A stretch of 64,000 nt of DNA from Nakamurella sp. PAMC28650 (GCF_014303395.1 NZ_CP060298.1:3181001-3245000), one strand, 5' to 3'. Positions 1 to 8,910 are shown, counted from the stretch's first letter. Numbers and translations: made by a program. Notes: generated by a model from the sequence alone, not told the origin.

Positions 1-60
1 TGGGGGTCCAAGTCCGGGAAGTACCGGGCTGCTCACCAATTGACATTCAGCCTACCGGCT

Positions 61-104
61 GGTTACATTGAGGTTACATTGAGGTTACATTGAGGTTACA
101 TTGA
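61..104. repeat. 11-bp tandem repeat, four copies
   Basis: Four perfect head-to-tail copies of GGTTACATTGA (61-71, 72-82, 83-93, 94-104), followed by a partial fifth copy. The 11-bp period is close to one helical turn, so each copy presents the same DNA face. It lies upstream of a low-GC orphan gene. A protein-binding array or slippage tract is possible; no function can be assigned. Confidence 0.95.
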
Positions 105-110
105 GGTTAG

Positions 111-167
111 CGGTGGCGGTGGCGGTGGCGGTGGCGGTGGCGGTGGCGGTGGCGGTGGCGGTGGCGG
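111..167. repeat. CGGTGG hexanucleotide microsatellite
   Basis: About nine and a half uninterrupted copies of CGGTGG immediately follow the 11-bp repeat array. The tract is strand-asymmetric (G-rich on +) and has GG runs that could form a two-tetrad G-quadruplex. It ends about 110 bp before the next start codon, so copy-number slippage could alter promoter spacing. That effect is inferred. Confidence 0.95.
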
Positions 168-278
168 GTATCGCCGATGATAGCCGTTCCTAGTTCATGG
201 GGAGTTCTATTAATTTCTTACTGACAAACCTCTCTCGTTATCTGATCCTGTTTATAAGCCACCAGGAAGTTCCTTACT

Positions 279-869
279 ATGACTAATGCCGAACCGAAAT
301 ATATTCCCATAAACGAAATGCGCGAAATCGATGACCTGCTGGCTCGGTACGCGGCGGCTCGGGGGGAAAACGAGCCTATGTGGGCCGCTCTAGCCGCCAT
401 TGGCCTCGCGGGAGGGCGGATCCGCACTGAGGCAATGCTGGAAATGGGGCTACAATCTATCTCAATCAGTGCTGAAATAATAGATATACCTTGGCTCTGG
501 CTATCTTACATGACCGCTGTTGCTATTGAAAATAACCTGGCCCTAGCTGGCAGGATAGCTGAGTTTACTATCAGCTACATAGATACGTACTTGCCGAATA
601 TGTCCACTTGGAATCAAGCGGACATCGGTTTGGCGAGACCCCGACCCTTGACTCGGCTCCGCATCGTAGGTCGCTCGTTCGATGCACTTGCATTACTACA
701 TCCCGACTTTATTATCTGTCGACCCGCTGATCAATCAGCTCCCATGACCGCTCTAAGAACACGACTTCTTTGCGCTCTAGATCTGCGGGAGATGCATCAT
801 TTGGGTGAGGTGGTCCCGCGCGAGACGCTTAGTACGGCCTTCAATCTACTTCAGTCAGCCGGTCTGTAA
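279..869 (+). CDS. Orphan hypothetical protein of low GC
   Basis: A 196-residue protein of unknown function; I recognise no family. It starts at ATG 279 with an AGGAAG ribosome site about 9 bases upstream. No signal peptide or clear transmembrane segment is visible, and residues about 80-110 are the most hydrophobic stretch. The base composition is clearly lower in GC than the rest of the window, and codons such as ATA, TTA and CTA are common, which suggests horizontal acquisition. It stands alone between the tandem repeats and a scar region carrying a truncated SDR gene. It may be a cargo gene of a lost mobile element, but that is only context. Confidence 0.6.
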   Translation: MTNAEPKYIPINEMREIDDLLARYAAARGENEPMWAALAAIGLAGGRIRTEAMLEMGLQSISISAEIIDIPWLWLSYMTAVAIENNLALAGRIAEFTISYIDTYLPNMSTWNQADIGLARPRPLTRLRIVGRSFDALALLHPDFIICRPADQSAPMTALRTRLLCALDLREMHHLGEVVPRETLSTAFNLLQSAGL

Positions 870-1132
870 TTATTCAGCGGCCGAACTCGAACCAATTATT
901 GCTCGGCCACGGCAATGTTAATCGCACGCCGCCGAATAGTATTAGCCGGTGACTGCCTGGAGCACTGCCGCCGCCGAGTGCAGCAGCAGACCCTGGGCCA
1001 CCGCGGCCGCGCCGGCGGCCCACTGTATTCAGCTCGCCGAACCCTGTCGACCGGTGCGGATCTACTCACCGACAAGCAGAGCAACGGATCTCGGCGCTGT
1101 TCTGTCGGTTGCCACGCTATATGGCACGCTTT
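870..1132. other. Intergenic scar region without a convincing gene
   Basis: Open frames exist on both strands, but none shows actinobacterial third-position GC bias or recognisable protein sequence. The composition changes from low GC near 870 to high GC by about 960. It leads into the left arm of the 14-bp inverted repeat at 1133. Nothing functional is seen. Confidence 0.5.
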
Positions 1133-1283
1133 CGCCAAATTATTTGTCCGCCCCGACGTGGGCCATCACGGCTCCGCGGCCCGTTGACCTGCATAAATGG
1201 GGCAGTCAGTGCTCCGCCAAGCCGGACGGGCATGGGGGATTGCGGCCATTTAGCGTGGCGATAAGGTGCCAAATAATTTGGCG
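1133..1283. mobile_element. Possible small element or insertion-sequence remnant bounded by 14-bp inverted repeats
   Basis: CGCCAAATTATTTG at 1133-1146 is the exact reverse complement of CAAATAATTTGGCG at 1270-1283. The arms bound 151 bp with no coding capacity. The right arm ends one or two bases before SDR homology begins at about 1285-1291, so the element seems to have cut off the 5' part of that gene. Whether it is a MITE, a solo end of a larger insertion sequence or a deletion scar cannot be told from the sequence. No target-site duplication was found. Confidence 0.4.
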
Positions 1284-1290
1284 ATTCACA

Positions 1291-1641
1291 CTCCTGCGCG
1301 CGTCCTCCGACGCTCGGATCGTCAACGTGTCCAGCGGGGTGGGGTCGCTGGCCTCGAACGCCGACCCGAGCTTTCCCTACCGCACGATCTACGGACCCGG
1401 GTACGCCGCGTCGAAGACGGCGGAGAACGCGATGACGCTGGCGATGATGATCGAGCTCGAGCAGACCAACATCAAGATCAACCTCGTGTCCCCGGGCTTC
1501 ACCAGCACCGCGCTCAACAACTTCGCAGGCACCGAGTCGGTCCAGGACGGCTCCCGCGAGGTCGTCCGCGTCGCGCTCCTCGGCCCCGACGGGCCGACGA
1601 ACACCTTCACGGGCTGGGAGGACACCACCATCCCGTGGTAG
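1291..1641 (+). pseudogene. Truncated short-chain dehydrogenase (C-terminal half)
   Basis: This frame encodes the second half of a classical SDR. It has the serine strand (RIVNVSSGVGSL), the catalytic tyrosine and lysine in a Y-A-A-S-K arrangement (after GPG), and the INLVSPGFTSTALNN segment. The N-terminal half, with the TGxxxGIG cofactor site and NNAG motif, is missing. The homology begins just after the right arm of the inverted repeat ending at 1283. No plausible start precedes it, so it is probably non-functional. It reads into a MarR regulator 9 bases downstream, which may once have controlled it. Confidence 0.7.
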
Positions 1642-1650
1642 CCATGGCAG

Positions 1651-2154
1651 ATGACTGACGAGGCGGACCAGCACGACTCGGTCGGGGCGTGGGCCAAGAA
1701 GTACCACCTCACCTCGCGCGCCCTCATCGAATCGACGCTGCGAGAGCACGACCTGGGTCCGACCCAGTGGTACGTGCTCCACCAGCTCGTCCACGCTGGA
1801 CCGACCCTGCAGCGCGACCTCGGCCGGCTCCTGCAGATCGAGCGCGCGACGCTGAGCGGCATCATCGCGACCCTGGTCCGCAAAGGCCTCGTCACCCAGA
1901 CACCCGACGCGGTCGACCAGCGCCAGCGGTTGCTGAGCATTACCGAGGCCGGACAGAACCTGTGGATCGGACTGCCCGACCCCGTCGCGCTGGCCTTGGC
2001 CGTCTCATTCGACGGCGCCGACGGGAACGACCTCGCGGTCACCCGCCGGGTGCTGAAGGAAGCGGTCCGGCGGCTCGAGGACCACCTGGCAGCGCACGTG
2101 GGTCCCATCCGTCGTCACAGCGAACGTTCGGCGAACGGTTATGGATCCAGCTGA
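1651..2154 (+). CDS. MarR-family transcriptional regulator
   Basis: A 167-residue cytoplasmic winged-helix repressor. Helices 1-2 (residues about 12-50, containing LGPTQWYVLHQL) lead into the DNA-recognition segment (about 55-80, LLQIERATLSGIIATLVRKG) and the wing with DQRQRLLSIT, which is a MarR signature. The C-terminal helix (about 130-155) would dimerise. MarR proteins usually bind palindromes and respond to phenolic or other small ligands. It lies 9 bases after an SDR fragment, the usual regulator-plus-oxidoreductase arrangement, but the truncated partner leaves its present target unclear. The last 12 residues are low-complexity. Confidence 0.85.
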   Translation: MTDEADQHDSVGAWAKKYHLTSRALIESTLREHDLGPTQWYVLHQLVHAGPTLQRDLGRLLQIERATLSGIIATLVRKGLVTQTPDAVDQRQRLLSITEAGQNLWIGLPDPVALALAVSFDGADGNDLAVTRRVLKEAVRRLEDHLAAHVGPIRRHSERSANGYGSS

Positions 2155-2345
2155 TTCTCGGGCCACACCGGCCGCGGCGACGGGTGGGTCGCTCACTGCG
2201 CGCCCCACACCGAACCAGCGTGAACATCAAGCCCCTGTACGACTTGTCGCCGGGCGTCCCCCGTCACTGTGTTCTGACCACCGCCCGATCGCGAGGATGA
2301 TCCACGTCAGCAGAACGAACGAGACGCCGGCCTGTCCCGTCCGGT

Positions 2346-3377
2346 TCAGACGGGTGGACGCCCTCTCGTCACTTCGCCCCCGCTGCGGTGCAGGGCGGCC
2401 AGGTTGGCGTTGTAGGCGTCGAGCGCTCGCTGGTCGAGGTCGACCTCCTCGCCGTCGGCATTGTCGCCGATCGACATCGCTTCGTCACCCAGCAGTTCGC
2501 GCATCCGGATGCCCTCGAGCCAGCCGCCGAGGCCCTTGTTCTCGTTGGCGATCTGTCCCCATTCGATGGCGGTGATCACCATCAGGACCATCATCAGCCC
2601 GTCCCCGCCGAACCACATGATGGCGCCCGCGGTCTTCTGGTCGGCCAGCGCTCCCGGTCCCCAGGACGGGTGCGAGAGTGCGAAGCCGGGAGCCAGGGCG
2701 TGTTCGTTGAGCATGAGCACGACGCCCACCAACGTGTCGACACCCATGGTCACCGCGAGCAGGCCGAATCGGAGCAGGTAGGGCACCTGCCAGGGCCACC
2801 TCTCGTGGCCCAGGAGCGGACCGAACAACAGGTACCCGCTGACGAGGTAGAGCACGGTTTCCGCATCGTGCACCCAGGCGTGGGTGGTCATCACTTCCTG
2901 GAAGCCGGTGAGGTGGGTGCCGACCAGCACCGCTGCATAGAGCACCATGGCCGTGATCGGCGAGGTGAGCACCCTTCGCGCCACCCCTGCGCGGACCGGT
3001 TCGTCGGCCGCGCCCCCGGCCACCCGCACCAGGTGCAGCAGGCGAACCGGCTGGGCGCAGACGAGCAGCACGGGGACCACCATGATCAGGATCAGGTGCT
3101 GCAGCATGTGCACCCAGAACAGGCTGTCGGAGTAGACGCCGATGCTGCTGTCCAACGCGATCACCAGTGTCGCCATCGCGCCGCACCACGAGACGATCCG
3201 GCCGGTCGCCCATTTCGTGCCGGAGAGACGGAGGTGGCGGACCAGCAACAGGTACACCAGGGTGACTGCGACGGCGAGGACGTCCGCCACCGGTGTGAAG
3301 GTCCAGTCGGTGAACGCGGCCCCGGCCCCCGGCGCAGGGAGGGAACCCATGCCTCCCATCCCGTCCGACGCCAGCAC
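2346..3377 (-). CDS. CtaG-like cytochrome c oxidase assembly membrane protein
   Basis: Polytopic membrane protein of the caa3-type CtaG family, about 343 residues. It has several hydrophobic helices and the family's histidines in membrane contexts (FWVHMLQHLILI, HAWVHDAETVLY, and a late glycine-rich HPSWGPGALADQKTAG segment). Family members are linked to copper delivery to cytochrome oxidase. I chose GTG at 3377 because a GGAGGAGG ribosome site lies 5 bases upstream; ATG 3359 and ATG 3350 are alternatives, and the frame stays open to 3785. The 60-residue charged tail is typical of actinobacterial members. It is convergent with the MarR gene and divergent from the flavoprotein at 3604. Confidence 0.8.
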   Translation of the reverse strand: MLASDGMGGMGSLPAPGAGAAFTDWTFTPVADVLAVAVTLVYLLLVRHLRLSGTKWATGRIVSWCGAMATLVIALDSSIGVYSDSLFWVHMLQHLILIMVVPVLLVCAQPVRLLHLVRVAGGAADEPVRAGVARRVLTSPITAMVLYAAVLVGTHLTGFQEVMTTHAWVHDAETVLYLVSGYLLFGPLLGHERWPWQVPYLLRFGLLAVTMGVDTLVGVVLMLNEHALAPGFALSHPSWGPGALADQKTAGAIMWFGGDGLMMVLMVITAIEWGQIANENKGLGGWLEGIRMRELLGDEAMSIGDNADGEEVDLDQRALDAYNANLAALHRSGGEVTRGRPPV

Positions 3378-3603
3378 GCCTGCCTCCTCCACCGCGAACC
3401 CGTTTCCACCGATGCACGTCGCAACCGGAGGCCATACCGACTCCAGCGTGCCACTTCCGGTGGGCGCCCGGACCCCGGACGTATCGTGACGGAAGCCACC
3501 AGAGGCCGCCGCGGGAGCCCGTGCCGACCCCGGCCGGGGTGCGGCCGGGGGCGTCCGGGGGCCTCCGGGGTGTTCGATGCCGCGGCTGGGGTATCCATGA
3601 GTC

Positions 3604-4551
3604 ATGGATTCCAGCAGCACTTCCTCGCCTGTCCCTCCGGTCACCATCGTCGGCGCCGGTATCGCCGGGGCCGCCTGCGCTGTCGCGCTGCGCGCCGCCG
3701 GGGTCGGTGTCCGGGTGATCGACCGGGGTCGCGCCGTCGGCGGGAGGATGGCCTCACCAGTGCTGCACGGTCGCCGTGTGGACATCGGCGCCGGCTACTT
3801 CACGGTCCGTGACCCGGGTTTCGAAACGGTCGTCGGTGGGTGGGAGGCGGCCGGGCTGGCCCATCGGTGGACGAACACCTTCGGGATCCTCGCGGCGGGC
3901 GAGGCGCCCACCAGCAAGTCGGGGCCGGACCGGTGGTCCACGCCCGGGGGCCTGCGATCCCTGGTCCGGACCATGCTCGAGGGCGTCCAGGTGGACGGCG
4001 ACACCGATGTCGACCGCGCCGGCCTGGCCCAACTGGCCGGCACGGTGGTGCTGGCGATGCCAGACCCGCAGGCCGGCCGGCTGGCCCCGGTCCCGTCCCC
4101 GGTCGACTACGACTCGGTGATCACCGTGGTGTGCGGATTCGCCGATCGCGGATGGCCGTTCGCCGACGCCGCCTTCGTCAAGGAACATCCGGACGTCGAG
4201 TTCGTGGCCGACGACGGAGCACGACGGGGTGACGACGCTGCGGTGCTGGTGGCGCACAGCACGGCAGGTCTGGCCGCCAGGTGCCTGGACGACCCGCAGC
4301 GGGCGGTCGCGCCGGTCGTCGCCGGGCTGCGCGACCTCCTGGGGGTGGGAGCCCCGGACTGGACCCACGCCCACCGTTGGACCTTCGCGAAGCCGACCGG
4401 CGGCCACGATGCCACCCGCGGATTCTCCGAGACCGACGGCCGGGAGATCTGGTTCGCGGGTGACCAGTGGTGCCCGGAGGGCTCACCGCGGGTGGAGAGC
4501 GCGTGGCGGTCGGGGACGGACGTCGCGGCGGCGATCCTCGACCGGCGCTGA
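3604..4551 (+). CDS. Renalase-like NAD(P)/FAD-dependent oxidoreductase
   Basis: A 315-residue flavoprotein. The N-terminus has a Rossmann FAD site (VTIVGAGIAGAACAVALRAAG, residues about 12-32) and the family's GRMAS motif (about 45-52) followed by the DIGAGYFT segment that contacts the flavin. The C-terminal end carries the second FAD contact (FAGDQWCPEGSPRVESAWRSG). Bacterial renalase-like enzymes oxidise reduced nicotinamide isomers or amines; the substrate here is unknown. No signal peptide is seen, so it is cytoplasmic. It is divergent from the CtaG-like gene and precedes 6-phosphogluconate dehydrogenase by 140 bases. Confidence 0.8.
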   Translation: MDSSSTSSPVPPVTIVGAGIAGAACAVALRAAGVGVRVIDRGRAVGGRMASPVLHGRRVDIGAGYFTVRDPGFETVVGGWEAAGLAHRWTNTFGILAAGEAPTSKSGPDRWSTPGGLRSLVRTMLEGVQVDGDTDVDRAGLAQLAGTVVLAMPDPQAGRLAPVPSPVDYDSVITVVCGFADRGWPFADAAFVKEHPDVEFVADDGARRGDDAAVLVAHSTAGLAARCLDDPQRAVAPVVAGLRDLLGVGAPDWTHAHRWTFAKPTGGHDATRGFSETDGREIWFAGDQWCPEGSPRVESAWRSGTDVAAAILDRR

Positions 4552-4691
4552 TCGTCGTCCCGGCGTGTCCGGACTCGACGGACGCCGCCGGATCGTCAGG
4601 CTCTAGCCTTGACCCTGTCCGCTTCGCCCGCCGGGGTAGCGCTACCGGAACCGGTGCCGCTGTGCACGGCATGTCAGAGGGAGTCCCCGTT

Positions 4692-5759
4692 ATGCAGCTC
4701 GGAATGATCGGCCTTGGTCGGATGGGCGCCAACATCGTGCGGCGGCTCATTCGCGATGGGCACGACTGCGTGGTCTACGACGTCAGTGCCGATTCCATCA
4801 CGGCACTCGAATCGGACGGAGCCACCGGCGCCCCCACCCTCGAGGAGTTCGTGGCGAAGCTGCAGCGTCCGCGGGTGGCCTGGGTGATGATCCCGGCGGG
4901 CATCACCGGTGAGACCGTGGAAAAACTGGCGACGTTGCTGGAAGACGGCGACATCATCATCGACGGCGGCAACTCCAACTATCGCGACGACGTGCGCCGG
5001 GCCGCGTCGCTCCGCAAGCAGGGCATCCACTACGTCGACATCGGTACCAGTGGAGGCGTTTTCGGACTCGAACGCGGATACTGCCTGATGGTCGGCGGCG
5101 ACGACACGGCCATCGCGACCATCGAGCCCATCCTGAAGACCATCGCGCCGGGCGTCGGGGAGGTCGAGCGGACGCCCGGCCGGAACGGCGTGCTGGCCCC
5201 CGAGGAGCAGGGATACCTGCACTGCGGGCCGTCCGGTGCGGGCCACTTCGTCAAGATGGTCCACAACGGAATCGAGTACGGCATCATGGCGGCCTTCGCC
5301 GAGGGACTCAACATCCTGGACAACGCAGACGCCGGTATCAAGGCTGCCGAGCATTCCGCGGAGATCGCGCCGCTGGAGGAGCCGGAGTACTACCAGTTCG
5401 ACGTGGACACCGCCAAGGTCGCCGAGGTCTGGCGTCGCGGGTCCGTCATCTCGTCCTGGTTGCTGGACCTGACGGCGGCCGCTCTGCAGGCCAATCCGAA
5501 GCTGGAGGGGCTGGCCGGCCGGGTCTCGGACTCCGGTGAGGGCCGGTGGACCGTGAAGGCGGCCATCGACATCGGGGTCCCGGTACCGGTTCTCGCTGCC
5601 TCCCTGTTCGAGCGTTTCGCCTCCCGCGGGGAGGACCACTTCGCGAACCAGGTGCTCTCGGCCATGCGCCAGCAGTTCGGTGGGCACCACGAACTGCCCG
5701 CCGGTGACTCGCTGGAGGCCGGCGCAGCCAAGTCCGACCAGGCCGCGAAGTCGGGCTGA
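4692..5759 (+). CDS. gnd: 6-phosphogluconate dehydrogenase, decarboxylating (short type)
   Basis: Oxidises 6-phosphogluconate to ribulose 5-phosphate and CO2 in the pentose phosphate pathway. The protein has 355 residues, the short form (about 330 or more) rather than the 470-residue enzyme. GLGRMG (8-12) begins the Rossmann fold, DGGNSNYRDD (91-100) and GTSGGVFGLERGY (118-130) line the substrate site, and GPSGAGHFVKMVHNGIEYG carries the catalytic lysine K188 and N192. Asp30 at the end of the second strand favours NAD+ over NADP+, which is an inference from family patterns. ATG 4692 is chosen because GGGAG lies about 9 bases upstream; ATG 4671 is the alternative. Confidence 0.93.
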   Translation: MQLGMIGLGRMGANIVRRLIRDGHDCVVYDVSADSITALESDGATGAPTLEEFVAKLQRPRVAWVMIPAGITGETVEKLATLLEDGDIIIDGGNSNYRDDVRRAASLRKQGIHYVDIGTSGGVFGLERGYCLMVGGDDTAIATIEPILKTIAPGVGEVERTPGRNGVLAPEEQGYLHCGPSGAGHFVKMVHNGIEYGIMAAFAEGLNILDNADAGIKAAEHSAEIAPLEEPEYYQFDVDTAKVAEVWRRGSVISSWLLDLTAAALQANPKLEGLAGRVSDSGEGRWTVKAAIDIGVPVPVLAASLFERFASRGEDHFANQVLSAMRQQFGGHHELPAGDSLEAGAAKSDQAAKSG

Positions 5760-5825
5760 GCTGGTTCCTCGCGGACCCGGCCGGACCCGTCATCTGGGCC
5801 GGTCGGTCCGTGAGACCGTGTGGCC

Positions 5826-7103
5826 ATGGTCGTCGCCCCCTATGCCGCAGTGCTCCGACGTCCGGGAGCGATTCGTCCGTTCGTGGCCACAGTCGTTGCG
5901 CGGCTTCCCATTGCGATGGCGCCGCTGGGCATGGTGGTCCTGGTGCAGAACGTCACCGGCTCCTATGCCATCGCCGGTCTGGTCACCGGCGGGTTCGCTG
6001 TCGGAACCTCGGTCGGCGCGCCGGTGTGGGGGCGCATGATGGACCGTCTGGGGCAGGCGAGGGTGATCGTGCCGACCGTGCTGGCCAGCGCCGTGCTGAT
6101 CGCGGCGCTGGCCCTCGGGGCGGTCGGCGGTGCCCCCGCGGTGTGGCTGGTCGCACTGGCCGCCGCGGCCGGCCTGACGTTCCCCCCGTTCGGCGCCGCC
6201 ATGCGTTCCACCTGGCGCCTCGTCGTCCCGGAGGGACCGGAACGACGGGCCGGGTTCGCCCTGGACGCGGTGGCCGTCGAATCCTTGTTCGTCGGAGGCC
6301 CGCTCTTCCTGTCGTTGCTGCTGGTGGTGAGCCCGCCGGTGGTGCCGCTGCTGGTCAGTGCCGTTCTGCTGGCCGCCGGTGGGCTCGCCTACAGCGCCAC
6401 CGAACCGGCCCGGCGTCGGCCGCCGCATGGTCGCCGGAGTCGACCGGGCGAAATCGTGTCGGGTCGGGCGAAAGCCGATGGGTCCGAGGCGGGTCGAGCA
6501 AGAGCGGGTGGATCGGGACCGGGCCGACTGATGGCCGGCGGGCTACCGGTGGTGCTGGTGATCAGCGCCGCCCTGTCCATCGGCTTCGGCGTCATCGACA
6601 CGTCTCTGGCAGCGACCGCGCGCCAGGTGCTCGGTCACCAGGGCTGGTTGGGGTTGCTCTTCGCGGCCATCGCCGGTGCCAGCGTGATCGGCGGACTGGC
6701 CTACGGGACCAGGGCGACGCACGATCGCGAGCAGCGGAGGCTCCCGGTGGCCCTGGGTGTCTTCGCCCTCGGACTGGCCCCCGTCCCGTTCCTGATCGCT
6801 GCGGGCCGTCCGTCACTGTGGGCGCTCCTGCCCTTGTTGTTCCTGGCCGGCCTGGCCATCGCGCCGGCGCTGATCATGTTGCAGAACATCGTCGATCGGG
6901 TGGCGCCGGCCGCTCGCCATCAGGAGGCGCAGGCCTGGTTGTCGACTTCCAGCACGACCGGGGGAGCCGCGGGAACCGCCGTCGCCGGCCTGGCCGTCGA
7001 CGCGGCAGGGGTGCCGGCGGCCCTCGGACTCGCTGTGATTGCGGTACTGCTGAGCTGCCTGCTGGCGGTGCTGGGGCGTGGCGTTCTGGCCGGCTCGCCC
7101 TGA
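5826..7103 (+). CDS. Major facilitator superfamily transporter
   Basis: About 425 residues with roughly 12 hydrophobic helices split by a charged central loop (residues about 195-235, rich in Arg, Gly and Ser). A typical MFS inter-helix motif appears as GRMMDRLGQARV. It belongs to the drug/sugar exporter-like group common in actinobacteria; the substrate is unknown. ATG 5826 is used, and GTG 5820 is possible in the same frame. The gene stands 66 bases downstream of gnd on the same strand and could be read with it. Confidence 0.82.
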   Translation: MVVAPYAAVLRRPGAIRPFVATVVARLPIAMAPLGMVVLVQNVTGSYAIAGLVTGGFAVGTSVGAPVWGRMMDRLGQARVIVPTVLASAVLIAALALGAVGGAPAVWLVALAAAAGLTFPPFGAAMRSTWRLVVPEGPERRAGFALDAVAVESLFVGGPLFLSLLLVVSPPVVPLLVSAVLLAAGGLAYSATEPARRRPPHGRRSRPGEIVSGRAKADGSEAGRARAGGSGPGRLMAGGLPVVLVISAALSIGFGVIDTSLAATARQVLGHQGWLGLLFAAIAGASVIGGLAYGTRATHDREQRRLPVALGVFALGLAPVPFLIAAGRPSLWALLPLLFLAGLAIAPALIMLQNIVDRVAPAARHQEAQAWLSTSSTTGGAAGTAVAGLAVDAAGVPAALGLAVIAVLLSCLLAVLGRGVLAGSP

Positions 7104-7241
7104 TGACGAGGCGGTCGGGGGCTGCGACGCTCCTCACGCGGCGATCCTCGGTGCGGTCCCCGTCATCAAGCTCTGCGGATTTTTTCGGTCTTGCATAGCT
7201 TGATGATCGATTGACCGTCCCGGGTTGGGCATCCTGGTGCC

Positions 7242-7982
7242 ATGACGTCGGGTAGTGGAGGTGGGGTGGTGGCGGAGCCGGTCTGCACCGACCGCCTTTC
7301 GACACTCGCCCGGGACATCGCCGCCCAGCCCGACGGTTCTGCCTCGATCGCACGGGTAGTGGATCTGGCCCCGAAGTTGGTGGGCTGCAGTCTGGTCGAC
7401 GTCGTGCACGTGGGCCCGTCCGGGAAGCTGTCGGTGATCCACTCCGGAGACCCCGAACTCAGTGCACGACTGGTCCGGGTGGCCGCCGCGTCCAGGGACA
7501 GTCTGGCGCGTCTGTGCTGCCCGGCTTCGGCGCCGGTGATCGTGACCGACCTGGGTACCGGGGACCGCTGCGCCCGGTACGCACGAGACGTGGTCGAGGC
7601 GACCGGGCTGCGCTGGGAGATGGACATCGCTCTGGAGGCGGACGACGACTGGCTGGTGCTCCGATTCTTCTCCGAGACCTCGGAGGCGGGGACCGATTCC
7701 GATCGGGGCGACGCCACGGCGTTCGCCGAGCTGGCGGCGCTGGCGATCGACCGGGCCGTGCTCCGCGGTACGGCACAGAACCTACGGATCGGCCTGGAGA
7801 GCAACCGTCTGATCGGGGCCGCCATCGGGATCCTGCTGACCCGCCGCCGGGTCACCTACGAGGTCGCCTTCGCACTGCTGCGGACGTTCTCGCAGCGTCG
7901 GAACCGAAAGCTCAGAAGCGTGGCAGAGGACGTGGTCCTGACGGGCGACCTGCCGGAATACGTTGGCGGCGAAGCCGCATGA
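7242..7982 (+). CDS. GAF-ANTAR regulatory protein
   Basis: A 246-residue predicted RNA-binding antiterminator. Residues about 15-165 form a GAF-like sensor domain. Residues about 180-235 form the ANTAR helix bundle (LRIGLESNRLIGAAIGILLTRR, then a second helix ending ...LLRTFSQRRNRKLRSVAEDVV). ANTAR proteins bind paired RNA hairpins and prevent termination, and GAF-ANTAR fusions are common in actinomycetes. No dual-hexaloop target was identified here. It is followed 19 bases later by a MerR/B12 regulator on the same strand, so the two probably form a sensory operon. Confidence 0.88.
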   Translation: MTSGSGGGVVAEPVCTDRLSTLARDIAAQPDGSASIARVVDLAPKLVGCSLVDVVHVGPSGKLSVIHSGDPELSARLVRVAAASRDSLARLCCPASAPVIVTDLGTGDRCARYARDVVEATGLRWEMDIALEADDDWLVLRFFSETSEAGTDSDRGDATAFAELAALAIDRAVLRGTAQNLRIGLESNRLIGAAIGILLTRRRVTYEVAFALLRTFSQRRNRKLRSVAEDVVLTGDLPEYVGGEAA

Positions 7983-8001
7983 GGAGGAGAACCGAGAGCC
8001 G

Positions 8002-8910
8002 ATGAGCGTCGTCACACCGCCAGGGACCGGCGAGTCCGAGAGCCACGGCGTACCGATCGCCGTCGCCTCCCAGGCGCTGCACGTGCCGATGCCCACGTTG
8101 CGGTCGTGGGAGTTGCGGTACGGGATCCCGGAGTCCGATCGTCCACCGGGCAAGCACCGCCGGTACACCGAGCCGGAGATGCACGCCCTGCGGCTGATGA
8201 GGGACGAGATCGCCCGCGGCACCAGGGCAAGCGTGGCGGCCAAATCCGTCCGGACCCTGCTGGGCGTGGCCGGACCGGCCGGTGAGTTGATCCAGCACCT
8301 GCTGGAGGCCTCGAACCGGCTGGACACCGACGGCATCCGTGCCCAGCTGACGAAAGCGACCGACGTCCTGGGACTGGACGGGTGCATCGACGAGGTCATG
8401 CTGCCGGCCATGCGGCAGATCGGGCAGTGGTGGATGGCGGGACGCTGCGACCTGAGCCAGGAGCAGCTCACCACGGAGGCGGCCAGAGCCTGGCTGGACA
8501 AGCGAAGTGCGTTCGCGCCCACACCCACCGCGATGAATCCGATCATCCTGGCCTGCGGTCCCGGTGACCTGCACACCATCGGGCTGGAGGCACTGGCTCT
8601 GCTGTTGCGCCACCGGGGCTGGCCCTGTCGCGTGCTGGGTGCCCGTGTCCCGACCGAGTCGCTCACCACCGCCTCGGTCGCCGCCGGTGCTGCCGGCGTG
8701 GTCATCGTCGCCCACCTACCCACCGGTCGGCGGCGTGCCCTGGCGTCCATCACCGCGGTCCACGAGCGGGGGATACCGGTGTTCTGGGCCGGCAATGCGT
8801 TCAGCACCAGGCGCAGTAGGGCGCAGATTCCCGGTTCCTACCTCGGGGTGCGCCTGCAGGACGCCGCCGACCTGGTCGTCGCGACGCTCTCCCGGGACGG
8901 CCACCGCTAG
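8002..8910 (+). CDS. MerR-type regulator with cobalamin-binding domain (CarH/LitR-like)
   Basis: A 302-residue protein: MerR winged helix (residues about 15-85, with PTLRSWELRYGIP and the KHRRYTEPEM wing), a helical B12 cap (about 95-170) and a Rossmann B12-binding domain (about 178-300). DLHTIG at 189-194 fits the DxHxxG motif, so H191 should be the lower cobalt ligand. The cap motif is W144-x9-E154-Q155, where CarH photoreceptors have Wx9EH, and the residue after W144 is Met rather than the histidine used after light exposure. It may sense B12 without CarH photochemistry. ATG 8002 follows a GGAGGAG site. Its stop overlaps the convergent oxidoreductase by 4 bases. Confidence 0.85.
   Translation: MSVVTPPGTGESESHGVPIAVASQALHVPMPTLRSWELRYGIPESDRPPGKHRRYTEPEMHALRLMRDEIARGTRASVAAKSVRTLLGVAGPAGELIQHLLEASNRLDTDGIRAQLTKATDVLGLDGCIDEVMLPAMRQIGQWWMAGRCDLSQEQLTTEAARAWLDKRSAFAPTPTAMNPIILACGPGDLHTIGLEALALLLRHRGWPCRVLGARVPTESLTTASVAAGAAGVVIVAHLPTGRRRALASITAVHERGIPVFWAGNAFSTRRSRAQIPGSYLGVRLQDAADLVVATLSRDGHR

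Noticed and set aside
896-1187. Small genes on both strands between the orphan gene and the SDR fragment
   Set aside because: Overlapping frames with biased low-complexity translation, no ribosome sites and no third-position GC preference.
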